64,000 nucleotides of DNA from contig NZ_OU015319.1 of assembly GCF_907163125.1 (NCBI RefSeq), positions 1,674,001 to 1,738,000 on the forward strand, given 5' to 3'. The notes under the pieces were generated by a model. It ran no database searches. It was given only the letters and a program-made list of their open reading frames with translations, and had not been told where the DNA came from. This DNA is from Cloacibacterium caeni. GTDB lineage: Bacteria > Bacteroidota > Bacteroidia > Flavobacteriales > Weeksellaceae. The stretch's first letter is position 1. The number at the start of each line of letters is the position of its first letter. The position numbers were made by a program, and so were the translations under genes. This document shows positions 24,719-33,932 of this stretch, piece by piece.

Positions 24719-25771
24719 ATGAAAAAAATTACAGCAATTGCGCTGCTTTCAATAGCAATCGTTTCTTGTCAAAAAGAAACAAAAACCGTAACCAAAGTTG
24801 ACCCAAAAACTGGAAAAACCATCACTATAGAAGTTCCTGTGGAAGATAAAGAAACGGCAAAAGTAGAAAATCCTGCCATCAAAGATTCTCTAGGTGTTTA
24901 CCATGCAAATTTTAAATTAGAAAAAGGAAAAACGTATCCTTTCAGCACTTACCAAAGAGATGTGCAAACGCTTTCTGACGGGAAACAAAACATTTCTGGA
25001 ACGAATGAATCTACAGACGAAATGACGTTTACCGTAGATAATATCGATGCAAAAGGAAACTACGAAATTTCTATGACGCTTGTTGGGAAAAGAATGTCTG
25101 CAACTTCTCAAGGAAAAACCCAAGCGATAGACACGAAAGGAAACGCTCCTGAAGATGCTCAACAAAAATTTATGTGGGCGGTACAAAAAGCACAAACAGG
25201 TAATAAATTAAAAATTACCATGGACAAAACTGGGAAAATTCTTTCTATTAAAGGTTTTGAACCCGTTTATAAAAAAACCAATGATGCGGCTGCTTCGGTG
25301 ATTAAAGATGCTGCTCAACTTAAAAATTTCATGGAAGGATTTAAATTAAGTTTCAACGAGAAGTTTTTAAAAGAACAATTTGGAAAAAACCTAAATATTC
25401 TTCCAGCAAAAGGCGTAAAATTAGGCGGAACATGGACACAGTCTGACAATGTAACTCCAGATGGAAGCGTGAAAATAAATACCACTTATACCCTAGCAAA
25501 AGTAGAAGACGGAATTGCAGAAATTACTGTAAAAGGTGGAATTCCTAGAAAAGCAAAAACACAGTCTAAAAACGGAATGACGCATTCTGTAAGCATAGAA
25601 GGTGTACAAACGGGAACCATAAAAATAGACGCCAACTCTGGTTGGATTCTAGGCTCTAAAATCCAAATGAACACTACGGAAAAAGAAAGTTTGAGCGACG
25701 GAAAACAATCTCAAAGCATGTCTAAAAAGACCAACTCTTTAGTTACAATCAATCCTAGTTATAAATTTTAA
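24719..25771 (+). CDS. DUF6263-like lipoprotein
   Basis: The 350-residue protein has a lipoprotein signal peptide (MKKITAIALLSIAIVSCQKE, Cys at position 17) and a body of beta strands with FKLEKGKTYPFSTYQRDVQT, LGGTWTQSDNVTPDG and a Ser/Lys-rich C terminus. It resembles the DUF6263 family of Bacteroidota surface or periplasmic lipoproteins, for which no function is known. The small DUF4834 gene and yfhO follow on the same strand with short gaps, so they may share a transcript. The structured element at 24517 forms its leader region. Confidence 0.7.
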   Translation: MKKITAIALLSIAIVSCQKETKTVTKVDPKTGKTITIEVPVEDKETAKVENPAIKDSLGVYHANFKLEKGKTYPFSTYQRDVQTLSDGKQNISGTNESTDEMTFTVDNIDAKGNYEISMTLVGKRMSATSQGKTQAIDTKGNAPEDAQQKFMWAVQKAQTGNKLKITMDKTGKILSIKGFEPVYKKTNDAAASVIKDAAQLKNFMEGFKLSFNEKFLKEQFGKNLNILPAKGVKLGGTWTQSDNVTPDGSVKINTTYTLAKVEDGIAEITVKGGIPRKAKTQSKNGMTHSVSIEGVQTGTIKIDANSGWILGSKIQMNTTEKESLSDGKQSQSMSKKTNSLVTINPSYKF

Positions 25772-25774
25772 AAA

Positions 25775-26008
25775 ATGGCACTGGTTAAATATTTATTCGA
25801 ATTAGTTTTAGCAACCATCATTATATTCTTTGTTTGGAATATTTTGAAAAGGATATTCTTTAATCAATTTTATAAAAATTTCCCTAGTCTTAATCCCAGA
25901 AACAGAGAAAACGTTTCACCCAAACCTGCAAAACCTACTAAAGAACAAGTAAAATGGGATGCAGAAACTGTGGAATATGAAGAAGTAGAGGAAAAAGAAA
26001 AAAGGTAG
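25775..26008 (+). CDS. DUF4834-family small membrane protein
   Basis: The 77-residue protein has one N-terminal membrane helix (YLFELVLATIIIFFVWNIL) and a charged tail with KEQVKWDAETVEYEEVEE, the layout of DUF4834. It starts 3 nt after the lipoprotein gene and is followed by yfhO at 69 nt. This small protein is regularly found before yfhO in flavobacteria; its role is unknown. Confidence 0.75.
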   Translation: MALVKYLFELVLATIIIFFVWNILKRIFFNQFYKNFPSLNPRNRENVSPKPAKPTKEQVKWDAETVEYEEVEEKEKR

Positions 26009-26077
26009 AGTAACGACCTAAATCATACAACCGGAGTTTTTCCGAAACAAACAACAAAAGATAAATTTTTGCAAAAT

Positions 26078-28615
26078 ATGCTGAAAAATAAAAACATTCT
26101 TTACATCGTCATTTCATTGGCGATTTTTGTAGTTTTAGCTTTAGTTTACAACAGTCCTATCATTTCTGGGAAACAACTTTTGCAACATGACATTGTACAA
26201 TACAAAGGTGGCGCAAAAGAACTACTAGACTACAGAGCCGAAAATGGCAAAGAAACCTATTGGAGTGATGCGATGTTTGGCGGAATGCCTACTTATCAAT
26301 CAGGTTCACAGTTTAGAGGTGATATCATCAAAAAAATAGATGACACGCTGAACTTTTTGCCAAAACCTGCGAATTTTATTTTTCTGCTTTTTGCTGGATT
26401 TTTCTTACTCGGTTATGTTGCGACTAAAAATTGGAAATACGCTTTGTTAGGCGCCACTTTTTTTGGACTTTCCACGTATTTCTACATCATCATCGCAGCT
26501 GGTCATAATGGTAAAGTTGCCACTTTAACTTATTTCGCACCACTTTTAGCGGGAATTTTACTCGTCTATATTCGTAAAAAATATATTCTTGGCTTTATTG
26601 TCACAGCACTTTTCATGGGATTGCAAATTGCTGCAAACCATCCACAAATGACGTATTACCTTTTCTTGGCATTAGGATTTTTATTCTTGTCTGAATTGGT
26701 AAGAGCAGCTACAGGAAAAACACCATGGAAACATTTCTTCATTTCTTCAGGAATTTTGGCTTTGGCGATGATTCTGGGAATTGGAATGAACAGTCAGAGA
26801 CTTCTTGCCAATTCTGAATATGTAAAAGAAACCGTTCGTGGAAAACAAATTCTGAAATCTGAACACAATGCAGCAGATAATGACGGAATGAAAAAACAAG
26901 AAATTCTGAACTGGAGCTATGGAAAACTAGAAACCTTGAACTTATTCATTCCAAGAGTAATGGGAGGAGCAAGCGATGAAGAAGGCTCAGAAGAAATGAT
27001 GAAAAAAGTTCAGGAATTGGTACAAGAAAATGTAACCTCTCAAGAAGAATATGACCAAATTTCTAAAGGATTTGGAGGAAGTTTAACGTATTGGGGAAAC
27101 CAACCAGGAACTTCTGGACCGGCTTATCAAGGAGCTATTGTGGTATTTTTAGCCATTTTAGGATTTTTCTTCGGGTGGAAAAAATACCGTTATTGGATTT
27201 TAGGCGCGTCTGTACTTTCTGTGCTTTTAGCTTGGGGAAGTAATTTCATGCCGCTTTCTGAATTATTCATAAAATTCGTTCCGTTTTACGACAAATTTAG
27301 AGCACCAAGTTCTATATTAGTTGTAGTAGAATTATTATTTCCACTGATTGCAATCCTTGGATTATACAGATTTTTCAATGACGAAAAACTTACTTATGAA
27401 TACAAACAAAAAGTTTTAGTTTACGGAAGTTCTGCAGTTCTTGGAATTACTCTATTATTGGTTATTTTTGGGAAAAGCTTACTCGGATTTGCTACTTCAA
27501 ACGAAACTGCTTATTTGCCTTCATATTTATTAGATTATTTGGTTGGCGAACGCTTCACGATGTTTAGAATCGATGCTATTAAAGCCATGATTTATGTTTC
27601 TATCACTGCTTTAGCACTATATTTTGCATTGAAGAAAAAATTATCTCAAAACATTGCTTTAATCATTATAGGATTGGTAAGTTTATTTGATTTATGGTCT
27701 GTGAACAAACGCTATTTAAACAGCGATAATTTTGTAGATAAAGCTTTTGCACAAACTCCATTTGTGACCGAAAATTCAGATTATTTAGCTGGAAAAGCAG
27801 GTGATAATCCACTTTTAAATGATTTGCTTTCTCGAGCGAATATGAATAAAACTTTAGAAGAAATTACCGAAAAAGATAAAACCCATTATAGAATTTTCAA
27901 CCAACTTCTAGGGCCTTTTAATGAAACCAATACTTCTTATTACAAAGCTTCTGTAGGTGGTTATCACGCTGTGAAATTAAGAAGATATGACGATTTAATC
28001 AATCATTATTTCTATGCTGAAGACAGTGTGAAGTCTGCTCAAATCCCGCAAATTCTCAATTTATTGAACACCAAATATGTAGTTGGCGGAACATTGGAGA
28101 AACCTCAAGTTCAGATCAATCCGAATGCGAATGGAAATGCTTGGCTGGTTTCTGATGTGAAATTTGTGAATACTCCGAATGAAGAAGTAGATGAAATAGG
28201 AAATATAGATTCTAAAAAAACAGCGGTTATTTCGAATGATGATAAAAAATATTTTGAAGGAAAAACTTTAGCGACTGATTCTACTGCTTTTGTAAATTTA
28301 ACAAAATATCAAGCAGACGAACTAGAATATAAAACACAGTCTAAAACGCCACAATTGGCTGTTTTTTCTGAAATTTATTATCCAAAAGGCTGGAAAATGT
28401 TTGTAGACGGAAAAGAAGTTCCATACATCAAAGCTGATTATTTATTGAGAGCCGTTTACGTTCCAGCAGGAACTCATACGGTAAAAATGATATTCGAACC
28501 AGAAGTAATAGCCAAAGGAAAAACCATTTCCTTAGTTGCTTTTGGTTTGTTTGTATTGCTTTCTTTGGTGGGGATATTTTTATTAAACCGCAAAAGCGAC
28601 AAAAGAAATAATTGA
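26078..28615 (+). CDS. YfhO-family multi-span membrane protein
   Basis: The 845-residue protein has about a dozen hydrophobic segments and a large C-terminal extracytoplasmic domain (FSEIYYPKGWKMFVDGKEVPYIKADYLLRAV, a family hallmark) before a last membrane span. YfhO proteins resemble GT-C glycosyltransferases and have been linked to glycosylation of lipoteichoic acid in Gram-positives; in Bacteroidota the substrate is unknown. ATG 26078 is preferred to an in-frame TTG three codons upstream. The last codons (NRKSDKRNN) coincide with the outer left inverted repeat of the GxxExxY element. Confidence 0.85.
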   Translation: MLKNKNILYIVISLAIFVVLALVYNSPIISGKQLLQHDIVQYKGGAKELLDYRAENGKETYWSDAMFGGMPTYQSGSQFRGDIIKKIDDTLNFLPKPANFIFLLFAGFFLLGYVATKNWKYALLGATFFGLSTYFYIIIAAGHNGKVATLTYFAPLLAGILLVYIRKKYILGFIVTALFMGLQIAANHPQMTYYLFLALGFLFLSELVRAATGKTPWKHFFISSGILALAMILGIGMNSQRLLANSEYVKETVRGKQILKSEHNAADNDGMKKQEILNWSYGKLETLNLFIPRVMGGASDEEGSEEMMKKVQELVQENVTSQEEYDQISKGFGGSLTYWGNQPGTSGPAYQGAIVVFLAILGFFFGWKKYRYWILGASVLSVLLAWGSNFMPLSELFIKFVPFYDKFRAPSSILVVVELLFPLIAILGLYRFFNDEKLTYEYKQKVLVYGSSAVLGITLLLVIFGKSLLGFATSNETAYLPSYLLDYLVGERFTMFRIDAIKAMIYVSITALALYFALKKKLSQNIALIIIGLVSLFDLWSVNKRYLNSDNFVDKAFAQTPFVTENSDYLAGKAGDNPLLNDLLSRANMNKTLEEITEKDKTHYRIFNQLLGPFNETNTSYYKASVGGYHAVKLRRYDDLINHYFYAEDSVKSAQIPQILNLLNTKYVVGGTLEKPQVQINPNANGNAWLVSDVKFVNTPNEEVDEIGNIDSKKTAVISNDDKKYFEGKTLATDSTAFVNLTKYQADELEYKTQSKTPQLAVFSEIYYPKGWKMFVDGKEVPYIKADYLLRAVYVPAGTHTVKMIFEPEVIAKGKTISLVAFGLFVLLSLVGIFLLNRKSDKRNN

Positions 28616-29119
28616 AAAAATAGCCATTAAAAAGTAAAAAAAGAGTTAATGATTACGCAACAATATCTTACCGATTTAACATATAAAATTAATGGAGCTT
28701 GTATTGAGGTTCATAAAATTTTAGGTGCAGGTTTAGCAGAAGTTGTTTATCACAAAGCTTTAGAAGAAGAATTCAAATTAAGAAATTTAAATTTCAAGTC
28801 AGAATTTCAAATTCCTGTTTTTTATAAAGAAAAGAAATTAGATTGTGATTTTAAATGTGATTTTCTGATTGAAGATTTAATCGTTTTAGAGTTAAAATCT
28901 GTCTCTCACATTTTAGATGTTCATAAATTTCAAGTTTTGAATTACATGAATTTACTTAAAGTACCGAAAGGAATTTTAGTAAATTTTAATGTTAAAAATC
29001 TTTATCATCATGGACAAGAAACATATATTAATAAATATTACGATGAATTAATGTAAAATCTTTTTTTACTTTTGAAAAACTTATAATACATAGAAAATCT
29101 TTTGTCGCTTTTGCGGTTT
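28585..29119 (+). mobile_element. Compact GxxExxY gene cassette framed by nested inverted repeats
   Basis: A perfect 22-bp inverted repeat beginning AAACCGCAAAAGCG (28585-28606) is matched at 29098-29119. Inside it a perfect 15-bp inverted repeat AAAAGTAAAAAAAGA (28630-28644) is matched at 29059-29073, with 23 and 24 nt between the two pairs. The GxxExxY gene fills the interior: ATG 5 nt after the left inner repeat and stop codon 3 nt before the right one. No target duplication was recognised. Confidence 0.6.
28649..29056 (+). CDS. GxxExxY protein (PD-(D/E)XK-like)
   Basis: The 135-residue protein has the family signature GACIEVHKILGAGLAEVVYHKAL (GLAEVVY is the GxxExxY box) and a likely nuclease core CDFLIEDLIVLELKSV (Asp ... 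Glu-x-Lys). The family is widespread in Bacteroidota, has no proven function and is often placed in the PD-(D/E)XK nuclease superfamily. The gene is alone inside the nested inverted repeats between yfhO and a glycosyltransferase. A second member is at 54175, next to related repeats. This suggests a link between protein and repeats (inference). Confidence 0.88.
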   Translation: MITQQYLTDLTYKINGACIEVHKILGAGLAEVVYHKALEEEFKLRNLNFKSEFQIPVFYKEKKLDCDFKCDFLIEDLIVLELKSVSHILDVHKFQVLNYMNLLKVPKGILVNFNVKNLYHHGQETYINKYYDELM

Positions 29120-29132
29120 AAAAATTATAAAC

Positions 29133-30476
29133 TTGAAACAAAAAAAAATACTCATCATCTCTTATTACTGGCCTCCAGCTGGCGGACCGGGAGTTCAGCG
29201 TTGGTTAAAATTTGTAAAATATTTGCCTGATTTCGGTTGGGAACCTACCGTTTTTATTCCAGAAAACCCTAGTTATCCGATTGTTGATGAAACATTAAAA
29301 AAAGATGTTCCGAAGAATCTCAAAATGATTAAAACCAAAATTTGGGAACCGTACCAATTTGCAGAAAAATTTGGGAAAGACAATAAAAAATTCAAAGCGG
29401 GACAATTTGATGTCGGCGAAAATCAATCATGGAAAGCCAAACTTTCGATTTTTGTTCGCGGCAATTTCTTTATTCCAGATGCGCGTGTTTTTTGGGTAAA
29501 ACCTTCCGTAGAATTTTTAGAAAAATACTTGAAAGTCAATCACTATGATGTTTTGGTAACAACTGGTCCACCACATTCTTTGCACTTGATTGGATTAAGT
29601 TTAAAGAAGAAATTCCCAGACTTAAAATGGATTGCAGATTTCCGTGATCCATGGACTGAAATTTCGTATTACAAATACTTGAAACTGACTAAAATTGCCG
29701 ATAAAAAGCATAGAAAATTAGAATCTGAAGTGTTTAAAAATGCAGATGTTACTTTGGCAACAAGTTATACCGATGCTGAAAATTTCAGAAAAAAAAGCGC
29801 AAATGCTTTCTGCATTACGAATGGGTTTGACTCTGAAGTAAAGTCACAGATTCGTGAAGTTGTAGAATCGGTTGATAATAAAAACGACTTAACGACCTCA
29901 CAACTTAACGATTTTACAGAAAAATTCACATTAAGTTACATCGGTATTTTAGAACAACTCAGAAATCCTGAAATTTTATGGGAAACTTTAAATGATTTGG
30001 TTGAAGAAAATGCAGACTTCAAAAACGATTTTGAGTTGAAGTTTGTAGGAAGATTAGATGATAAAATTTTACAAAAAATAGTAAGTTCAGCTCTTAAAAA
30101 TAACTTAACCAATTTGGGTTATCAAACGCACGATGTTGCGCTAAAACACATGCAGGATTCAACAATTTTATTGATGACGAATTTCCCACAAGAATCTTCA
30201 AAAGGGATTATTCCAGGAAAAATTTTCGAGTATTTGGCAACGGGAAAAACGATTCTTTCTTTCGGTCCAAAAGATGCTGATGTAGAAAAAATCTTGAACG
30301 AAACCAAAGCTGGAAAACATTTTGGCTATGATGAAAAAGAAAATCTAAAGAAATTCTTTTTAGAATCTTACCAAAATTGGAAATTGGGAACGCTGAACCA
30401 AAACGCTGAAAACATTGAGCAATTTTCTAGAAAAAATTTGACTCAGAAATTGGTTGATTTAATGAATAAGATTTAA
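29133..30476 (+). CDS. Glycosyltransferase family 4
   Basis: The 447-residue protein has a GT-B fold: ISYYWPPAGGPGVQRWLKFVK at the N terminus (glycine-rich acceptor loop), DFRDPWTE in the middle and the nucleotide-sugar site with GIIPGKIFEYLATGKTILSFG near residue 355. Such enzymes add sugars to lipid-linked or surface glycans at the cytoplasmic membrane. No ATG lies near; TTG 29133 is the apparent start, only 13 nt after the right end of the GxxExxY cassette. The insertion has therefore probably replaced its native leader; it may once have directly followed yfhO. Confidence 0.85.
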   Translation: MKQKKILIISYYWPPAGGPGVQRWLKFVKYLPDFGWEPTVFIPENPSYPIVDETLKKDVPKNLKMIKTKIWEPYQFAEKFGKDNKKFKAGQFDVGENQSWKAKLSIFVRGNFFIPDARVFWVKPSVEFLEKYLKVNHYDVLVTTGPPHSLHLIGLSLKKKFPDLKWIADFRDPWTEISYYKYLKLTKIADKKHRKLESEVFKNADVTLATSYTDAENFRKKSANAFCITNGFDSEVKSQIREVVESVDNKNDLTTSQLNDFTEKFTLSYIGILEQLRNPEILWETLNDLVEENADFKNDFELKFVGRLDDKILQKIVSSALKNNLTNLGYQTHDVALKHMQDSTILLMTNFPQESSKGIIPGKIFEYLATGKTILSFGPKDADVEKILNETKAGKHFGYDEKENLKKFFLESYQNWKLGTLNQNAENIEQFSRKNLTQKLVDLMNKI

Positions 30477-30642
30477 ATCAATAGAAGTTTTAAAATTTCT
30501 CATTAACACTATAACGTTCAGTTGTAATTTTTCATCCAATAATGGTAATTTTTATTGATTAACAGTACTTTACATTCATTTTAATCAAAATTCTACTTAA
30601 CTTTCTGTTGTAATTTTTGTCTAATATAAAAATCTCACAGAA

Positions 30643-31320
30643 ATGAAAACCAAATCTTTCACCTTAGTTATTCTTGCGATTTTCGGAATGGTAATTTTTA
30701 CCAATTACACTTCTAAAAATACAAAAGAAACAGATGCTTCTTCTCTCCTCTTCATGCTAGAAGAAGAAAAATTAGCGCGTGATGTGTACACTTTTTTTTA
30801 TTCAAAATGGGAAACTAGACCTTTTGCCAATATCAAAGAAAGTGAAAAAGTGCATATGCAAAAAGTACAAGAACTTTTAGACCAAAATAAAATTTCTTAC
30901 GAAATTCTTCCCGAAGGAAAATTTAAAAATCAAAATCTTCAAAAATTATACAATGACCTTACTGCAAAAGGAAAAGTTTCAGAAATTGAAGCTTTAAAAG
31001 CTGGAGCAACGATAGAAGATGTAGATATTTACGACTTGCAAAGATTAACCAAAGAAACTCAAAATCAAGACATCGCCAATGTTTACAAATTTCTAGAATG
31101 TGCTTCTAGAAATCATTTGAGAGCTTTTTCACGTAATTTAGAAATGAGAAACGCTAAGTACGTTCCTCAGTATATTTCTAAAAATGATTACGAAAAAATC
31201 ATCAATGCAGAACATGAACAATGTGGTATGCAAAATGGTATGCAATGCCAAAATCAAGGAAAAGGTAGAGGAAATAGAGGAAGAGGAAATGGTTTTGGAA
31301 ATGGAAATTGCATGAATTAA
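30643..31320 (+). CDS. DUF2202 (ferritin-like) secreted protein
   Basis: The 225-residue protein has a signal peptide (KSFTLVILAIFGMVIFTNYT) and a four-helix DUF2202 domain with LLFMLEEEKLARDVYTFFYSKW, ESEKVHMQKVQEL and FLECASRNHLRAFSRNLE. The spaced Glu and His residues suggest a ferritin-like metal site. The tail is Gly/Asn/Gln/Arg-rich with three Cys and ends CMN. The IS256-type element begins right after its stop codon, and the stop lies within the target duplication TGAATTAA, so the protein is unchanged. Confidence 0.85.
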   Translation: MKTKSFTLVILAIFGMVIFTNYTSKNTKETDASSLLFMLEEEKLARDVYTFFYSKWETRPFANIKESEKVHMQKVQELLDQNKISYEILPEGKFKNQNLQKLYNDLTAKGKVSEIEALKAGATIEDVDIYDLQRLTKETQNQDIANVYKFLECASRNHLRAFSRNLEMRNAKYVPQYISKNDYEKIINAEHEQCGMQNGMQCQNQGKGRGNRGRGNGFGNGNCMN

Positions 31321-31351
31321 GGTAGTATTTCATTAACTGTGTAAGTTGAAA

Positions 31352-31408
31352 AGTTATTCTGAAAAATTTTGAGCAATAAAAGCTCAAAAAATTTTTCGGA
31401 AATAACTT
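31352..31408 (+). terminator. Large hairpin inside the IS, before the transposase
   Basis: AGTTATT...GAAAAATTTTGAGC pairs with GCTCAAAAAATTTTTC...AATAACT around an AATAAAA loop, followed by TTTT. Likely an anti-readthrough terminator, common in insertion sequences. Confidence 0.6.
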
Positions 31409-31435
31409 TTTACTATTTTATATATTTACATAGTT

Positions 31436-32638
31436 ATGATTGACAAAGAAGACTTATTAAACAACAAGGATTTCTACAAATCCTTTAAGAATGGAGAAGA
31501 TTTAACCTCATTCTTTAAACAAATGCACAAACGAGCTGTAGAACACATGCTCGAAGCCGAACTTGATGCTCATCTCGACAACGAGAAACACGAAAAAACC
31601 ACCACTGGAAACTATCGTAACGGACACGGAACCAAAAAGATAAAATCCTCATTTGGTGAATCTGAAATAAAAATTCCCAGAGATAGAGAAAGTAGTTTTG
31701 AACCAGCTCTAGTTCCTAAAAGACACAATATTATAGAAGGTTTAGAAAATATCATTATCTCCTTTTATGCTAAAGGAATGAGCGTGAGCGATATTGAGGA
31801 GCAAATTCGTGAGATGTATGATTTTGAAGTCTCTACTTCTACCATTTCTAGGATTACTGATGCAGTTGCAAGCGAAGTAGTGAGTTGGCAGAATAGACCA
31901 TTAGAAGACCTTTATCTCATTGTTTGGATGGATGGAATTGTCTTTAAAGTTCGTGAAAACTCAAAAGTCATCAATAAAACCATCTATTTAGCGGTAGGTT
32001 TAAACCGTGATGGCAAGAAAGAAGTTCTCGGAATGTGGCTCGGAAAAAACGAAAGTTCTAGTTTTTGGATGAATGTTTTAACCGATTTAAAAGCTCGTGG
32101 TGTAGAAGATATTTTAATTACAGCTACCGATAATTTGAATGGATTTACCCAGACTATTCGCTCAATTTTTCCTGAATCTCAAACCCAAATCTGTGTAGTT
32201 CATCAAATTAGAAACGCCTGTAAATACGTGGTTTGGAAAGACAGAAAAGACTTTACTGCCGATATGAAGCACATCTATAATGCTCCAAATAAACAAGCGG
32301 CAGAAGCCGCTCTGAATGATTTTGCAGAAAAATGGGAATCCAAATATGCTTATGCGATAAAATCGTGGAGAGATAATTGGGACGAACTGACTGTATTTTT
32401 TGACTTTCCTTTGGAAATCCGTAAAATTATTTACACTACTAATTTAATTGAAAATCTCAATGGAAAAATCAGAAAATATACCAAAAACAAAATGTCTTTC
32501 CCTACGGATGATGCAGTCTTGAAGTCGGTTTTTCTTGCTTTAAAGGAAGCTACCAAAAAATGGTCAATGCCAATCCAAAATTGGGGTATTGTTTTAAACC
32601 AATTTATGCTTATTTTTGACAAAAGGCTCAGATTATAA
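31436..32638 (+). CDS. IS256-family transposase
   Basis: The 400-residue transposase is full length and intact. It has the N-terminal [12 protein letters not shown]-type region, [18 protein letters not shown], and the DDE residues in [11 protein letters not shown] (Asp), [11 protein letters not shown] (Asp) and [17 protein letters not shown] (Glu). The C-H motif of the insertion domain ([14 protein letters not shown]) is present. Exact target duplication and intact frame suggest a recent insertion. Confidence 0.95.
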   Translation: MIDKEDLLNNKDFYKSFKNGEDLTSFFKQMHKRAVEHMLEAELDAHLDNEKHEKTTTGNYRNGHGTKKIKSSFGESEIKIPRDRESSFEPALVPKRHNIIEGLENIIISFYAKGMSVSDIEEQIREMYDFEVSTSTISRITDAVASEVVSWQNRPLEDLYLIVWMDGIVFKVRENSKVINKTIYLAVGLNRDGKKEVLGMWLGKNESSSFWMNVLTDLKARGVEDILITATDNLNGFTQTIRSIFPESQTQICVVHQIRNACKYVVWKDRKDFTADMKHIYNAPNKQAAEAALNDFAEKWESKYAYAIKSWRDNWDELTVFFDFPLEIRKIIYTTNLIENLNGKIRKYTKNKMSFPTDDAVLKSVFLALKEATKKWSMPIQNWGIVLNQFMLIFDKRLRL

Positions 32639-32703
32639 AATCCAAGCCTTAACTTTTTAACTTACACACTTTTTGGGATAGTGTCTGAATTAATAAAAAA
32701 TAG

Positions 32704-32793
32704 CTTTTTCCTCAGTTTATTTCACAGGCAGATTATGACGCTATCATTCTTTCGCCAAATGAAATTGTGGAAATTAATTTTGATTTGATATAA
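32704..32793 (+). pseudogene. Possible 3' remnant of a lost gene
   Basis: A frame without start codon reads ...SQADYDAIILSPNEIVEINFDLI and stops at TAA 32791-32793, right at a terminator hairpin. The composition looks like the end of a real protein, but no family was recognised. A stop TAG at 32701 precedes it. It lies between the right target duplication of the IS256 element and cysK. Confidence 0.25.
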
Positions 32794-32826
32794 AAAATCG
32801 GGAAGATTGCTCTTCCCGATTTTATT
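32793..32826. terminator. Bidirectional terminator
   Basis: AAAATCGGGAAGA pairs perfectly with TCTTCCCGATTTT around TTGC. It ends the leftward cysteine synthase gene at 32850 and anything coming from the left. Confidence 0.8.
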
Positions 32827-32849
32827 TATTTTGAATAGATTTTTTTGTA

Positions 32850-33833
32850 TTAATCTAGCCAACCCATTTCTCTCATCCAATCATCATTGTAGATTTTCCC
32901 TACATATCTAGAACCGTGGTCATGAAGTAAAACTACTATGATATCATCTTTGGTAAATTGATCTTGCATTTGCTTAATCGCAGCAATCGCACTTCCTGCA
33001 GAATAACCACAGAAAATCCCTTCTTCTTTAGCTAATTTTCTTGCATAGATCGCGCCATCTTTATCGGTAACTTTCTCAAAATGGTCTATCACAGACATGT
33101 CATAGTTTTCAGGTAAAATATCTTCGCCAATTCCTTCTGTAATATAAGTGTAAGCATTTTCTAAGTGAATTTCGCCCGTTTCATGAATTTCTTTCAAAAT
33201 AGAACCATAAGTATCTACACCAATTACTTTGATGTCTTTACTTTTTTCTTTGAAAAAAGTTCCACAACCTGTAATCGTACCTCCTGTTCCTGCTCCTACT
33301 ACAAAATGAGTCAACTTCCCTTCGGTTTGTTCCCAAATTTCTGGTGCAGTAGATTCATAATGCGCTGCTCTGTTAGAAAGATTATCGTATTGGTTTACGT
33401 ACCAAGCGTTTTCAGTTTCTTCAGTTAATCTTTTTGCAGTTTGGTAGTAAGAACGCGGATCGGTAGGTTTTACATCAGTAGGACAAATCACCACTTCTGC
33501 ACCTAAAGCACGTAAAATATCTGCTTTTTCTTTTGATTGTTTAGAATTGGTTACGAAAATACACTTGTAACCTTTGATAATAGCTGCTAAAGCCAATCCC
33601 ATTCCTGTATTTCCAGAAGTTCCTTCGATGATGGTTCCTCCCGGTTTCAGACGACCGTCTTTTTCAGCATCTTCAATCATTTTCAGTGCCATTCTGTCTT
33701 TTACAGAATTCCCAGGATTGAAGGTTTCTACTTTTGCTAAAACCAATGCAGGAAAATCTTCTCCTAAAACTTTGTTTAGCTTTACCAGTGGCGTATTTCC
33801 TATCGTTTCTAAAATATTTTTTGCGTAGTTCAT
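32850..33833 (-). CDS. PLP-dependent cysteine synthase / cystathionine beta-synthase family enzyme
   Basis: The 327-residue enzyme has the PLP lysine in NPGNSVKDRMALKMIEDAEK, the substrate loop EGTSGNTGMGLALAAI, the phosphate-binding glycines VVGAGTGGTITGCGTF and the C-terminal FCGYSAGSAIAAIKQM. It uses serine or O-acetylserine for cysteine or cystathionine synthesis. Segments such as RLKPGGTIIEGTSGNTG and SYYQTAKRL look closer to cystathionine beta-synthase catalytic domains than to CysK, so cystathionine formation is possible; sequence alone does not settle this. It has its own promoter and terminator. Confidence 0.85.
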   Translation of the reverse strand: MNYAKNILETIGNTPLVKLNKVLGEDFPALVLAKVETFNPGNSVKDRMALKMIEDAEKDGRLKPGGTIIEGTSGNTGMGLALAAIIKGYKCIFVTNSKQSKEKADILRALGAEVVICPTDVKPTDPRSYYQTAKRLTEETENAWYVNQYDNLSNRAAHYESTAPEIWEQTEGKLTHFVVGAGTGGTITGCGTFFKEKSKDIKVIGVDTYGSILKEIHETGEIHLENAYTYITEGIGEDILPENYDMSVIDHFEKVTDKDGAIYARKLAKEEGIFCGYSAGSAIAAIKQMQDQFTKDDIIVVLLHDHGSRYVGKIYNDDWMREMGWLD

Positions 33834-33850
33834 TGTAAAAATCTGAGCCG

Positions 33851-33858
33851 CAAAAATA
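33851..33858 (-). promoter_or_regulatory. -7 box of the cysteine/cystathionine synthase gene
   Basis: TATTTTTG on the minus strand, 17 nt before ATG 33833. Confidence 0.55.
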
Positions 33859-33932
33859 CGATTTTTATTTTTAGAAAATGACCAAAAAATTAAAACCTGA
33901 CCTTTAACTGTTGATTAAATTTTAGAAAATAA

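Larger units (their letters stand above)
31321..32685 (+). mobile_element. IS256-family insertion sequence, complete
   Basis: The 1365-bp element has imperfect terminal repeats: left GGTAGTATTTCATTAACTGT (31321 on) and right, read inward, GACACTATCCCAAAAAGTGT (from 32685), continuing with GTGTAAGTT in both. An exact 8-bp duplication TGAATTAA flanks it (31313-31320 and 32686-32693), as expected for IS256. A hairpin of about 57 nt (31352-31408) stands before the transposase and may shield it from outside transcription. Confidence 0.93.

Noticed and set aside
24537-24719. 60-residue frame on the minus strand before the DUF6263-like gene
   Set aside because: It lies within the hairpin-forming structured element and has no protein-like pattern.
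28585-29119. Interpreting the 22-bp inverted repeat as a terminator of yfhO split by an insertion
   Set aside because: The left arm is within yfhO codons and the right arm has no T-run; nested inner repeats fit cassette ends better.
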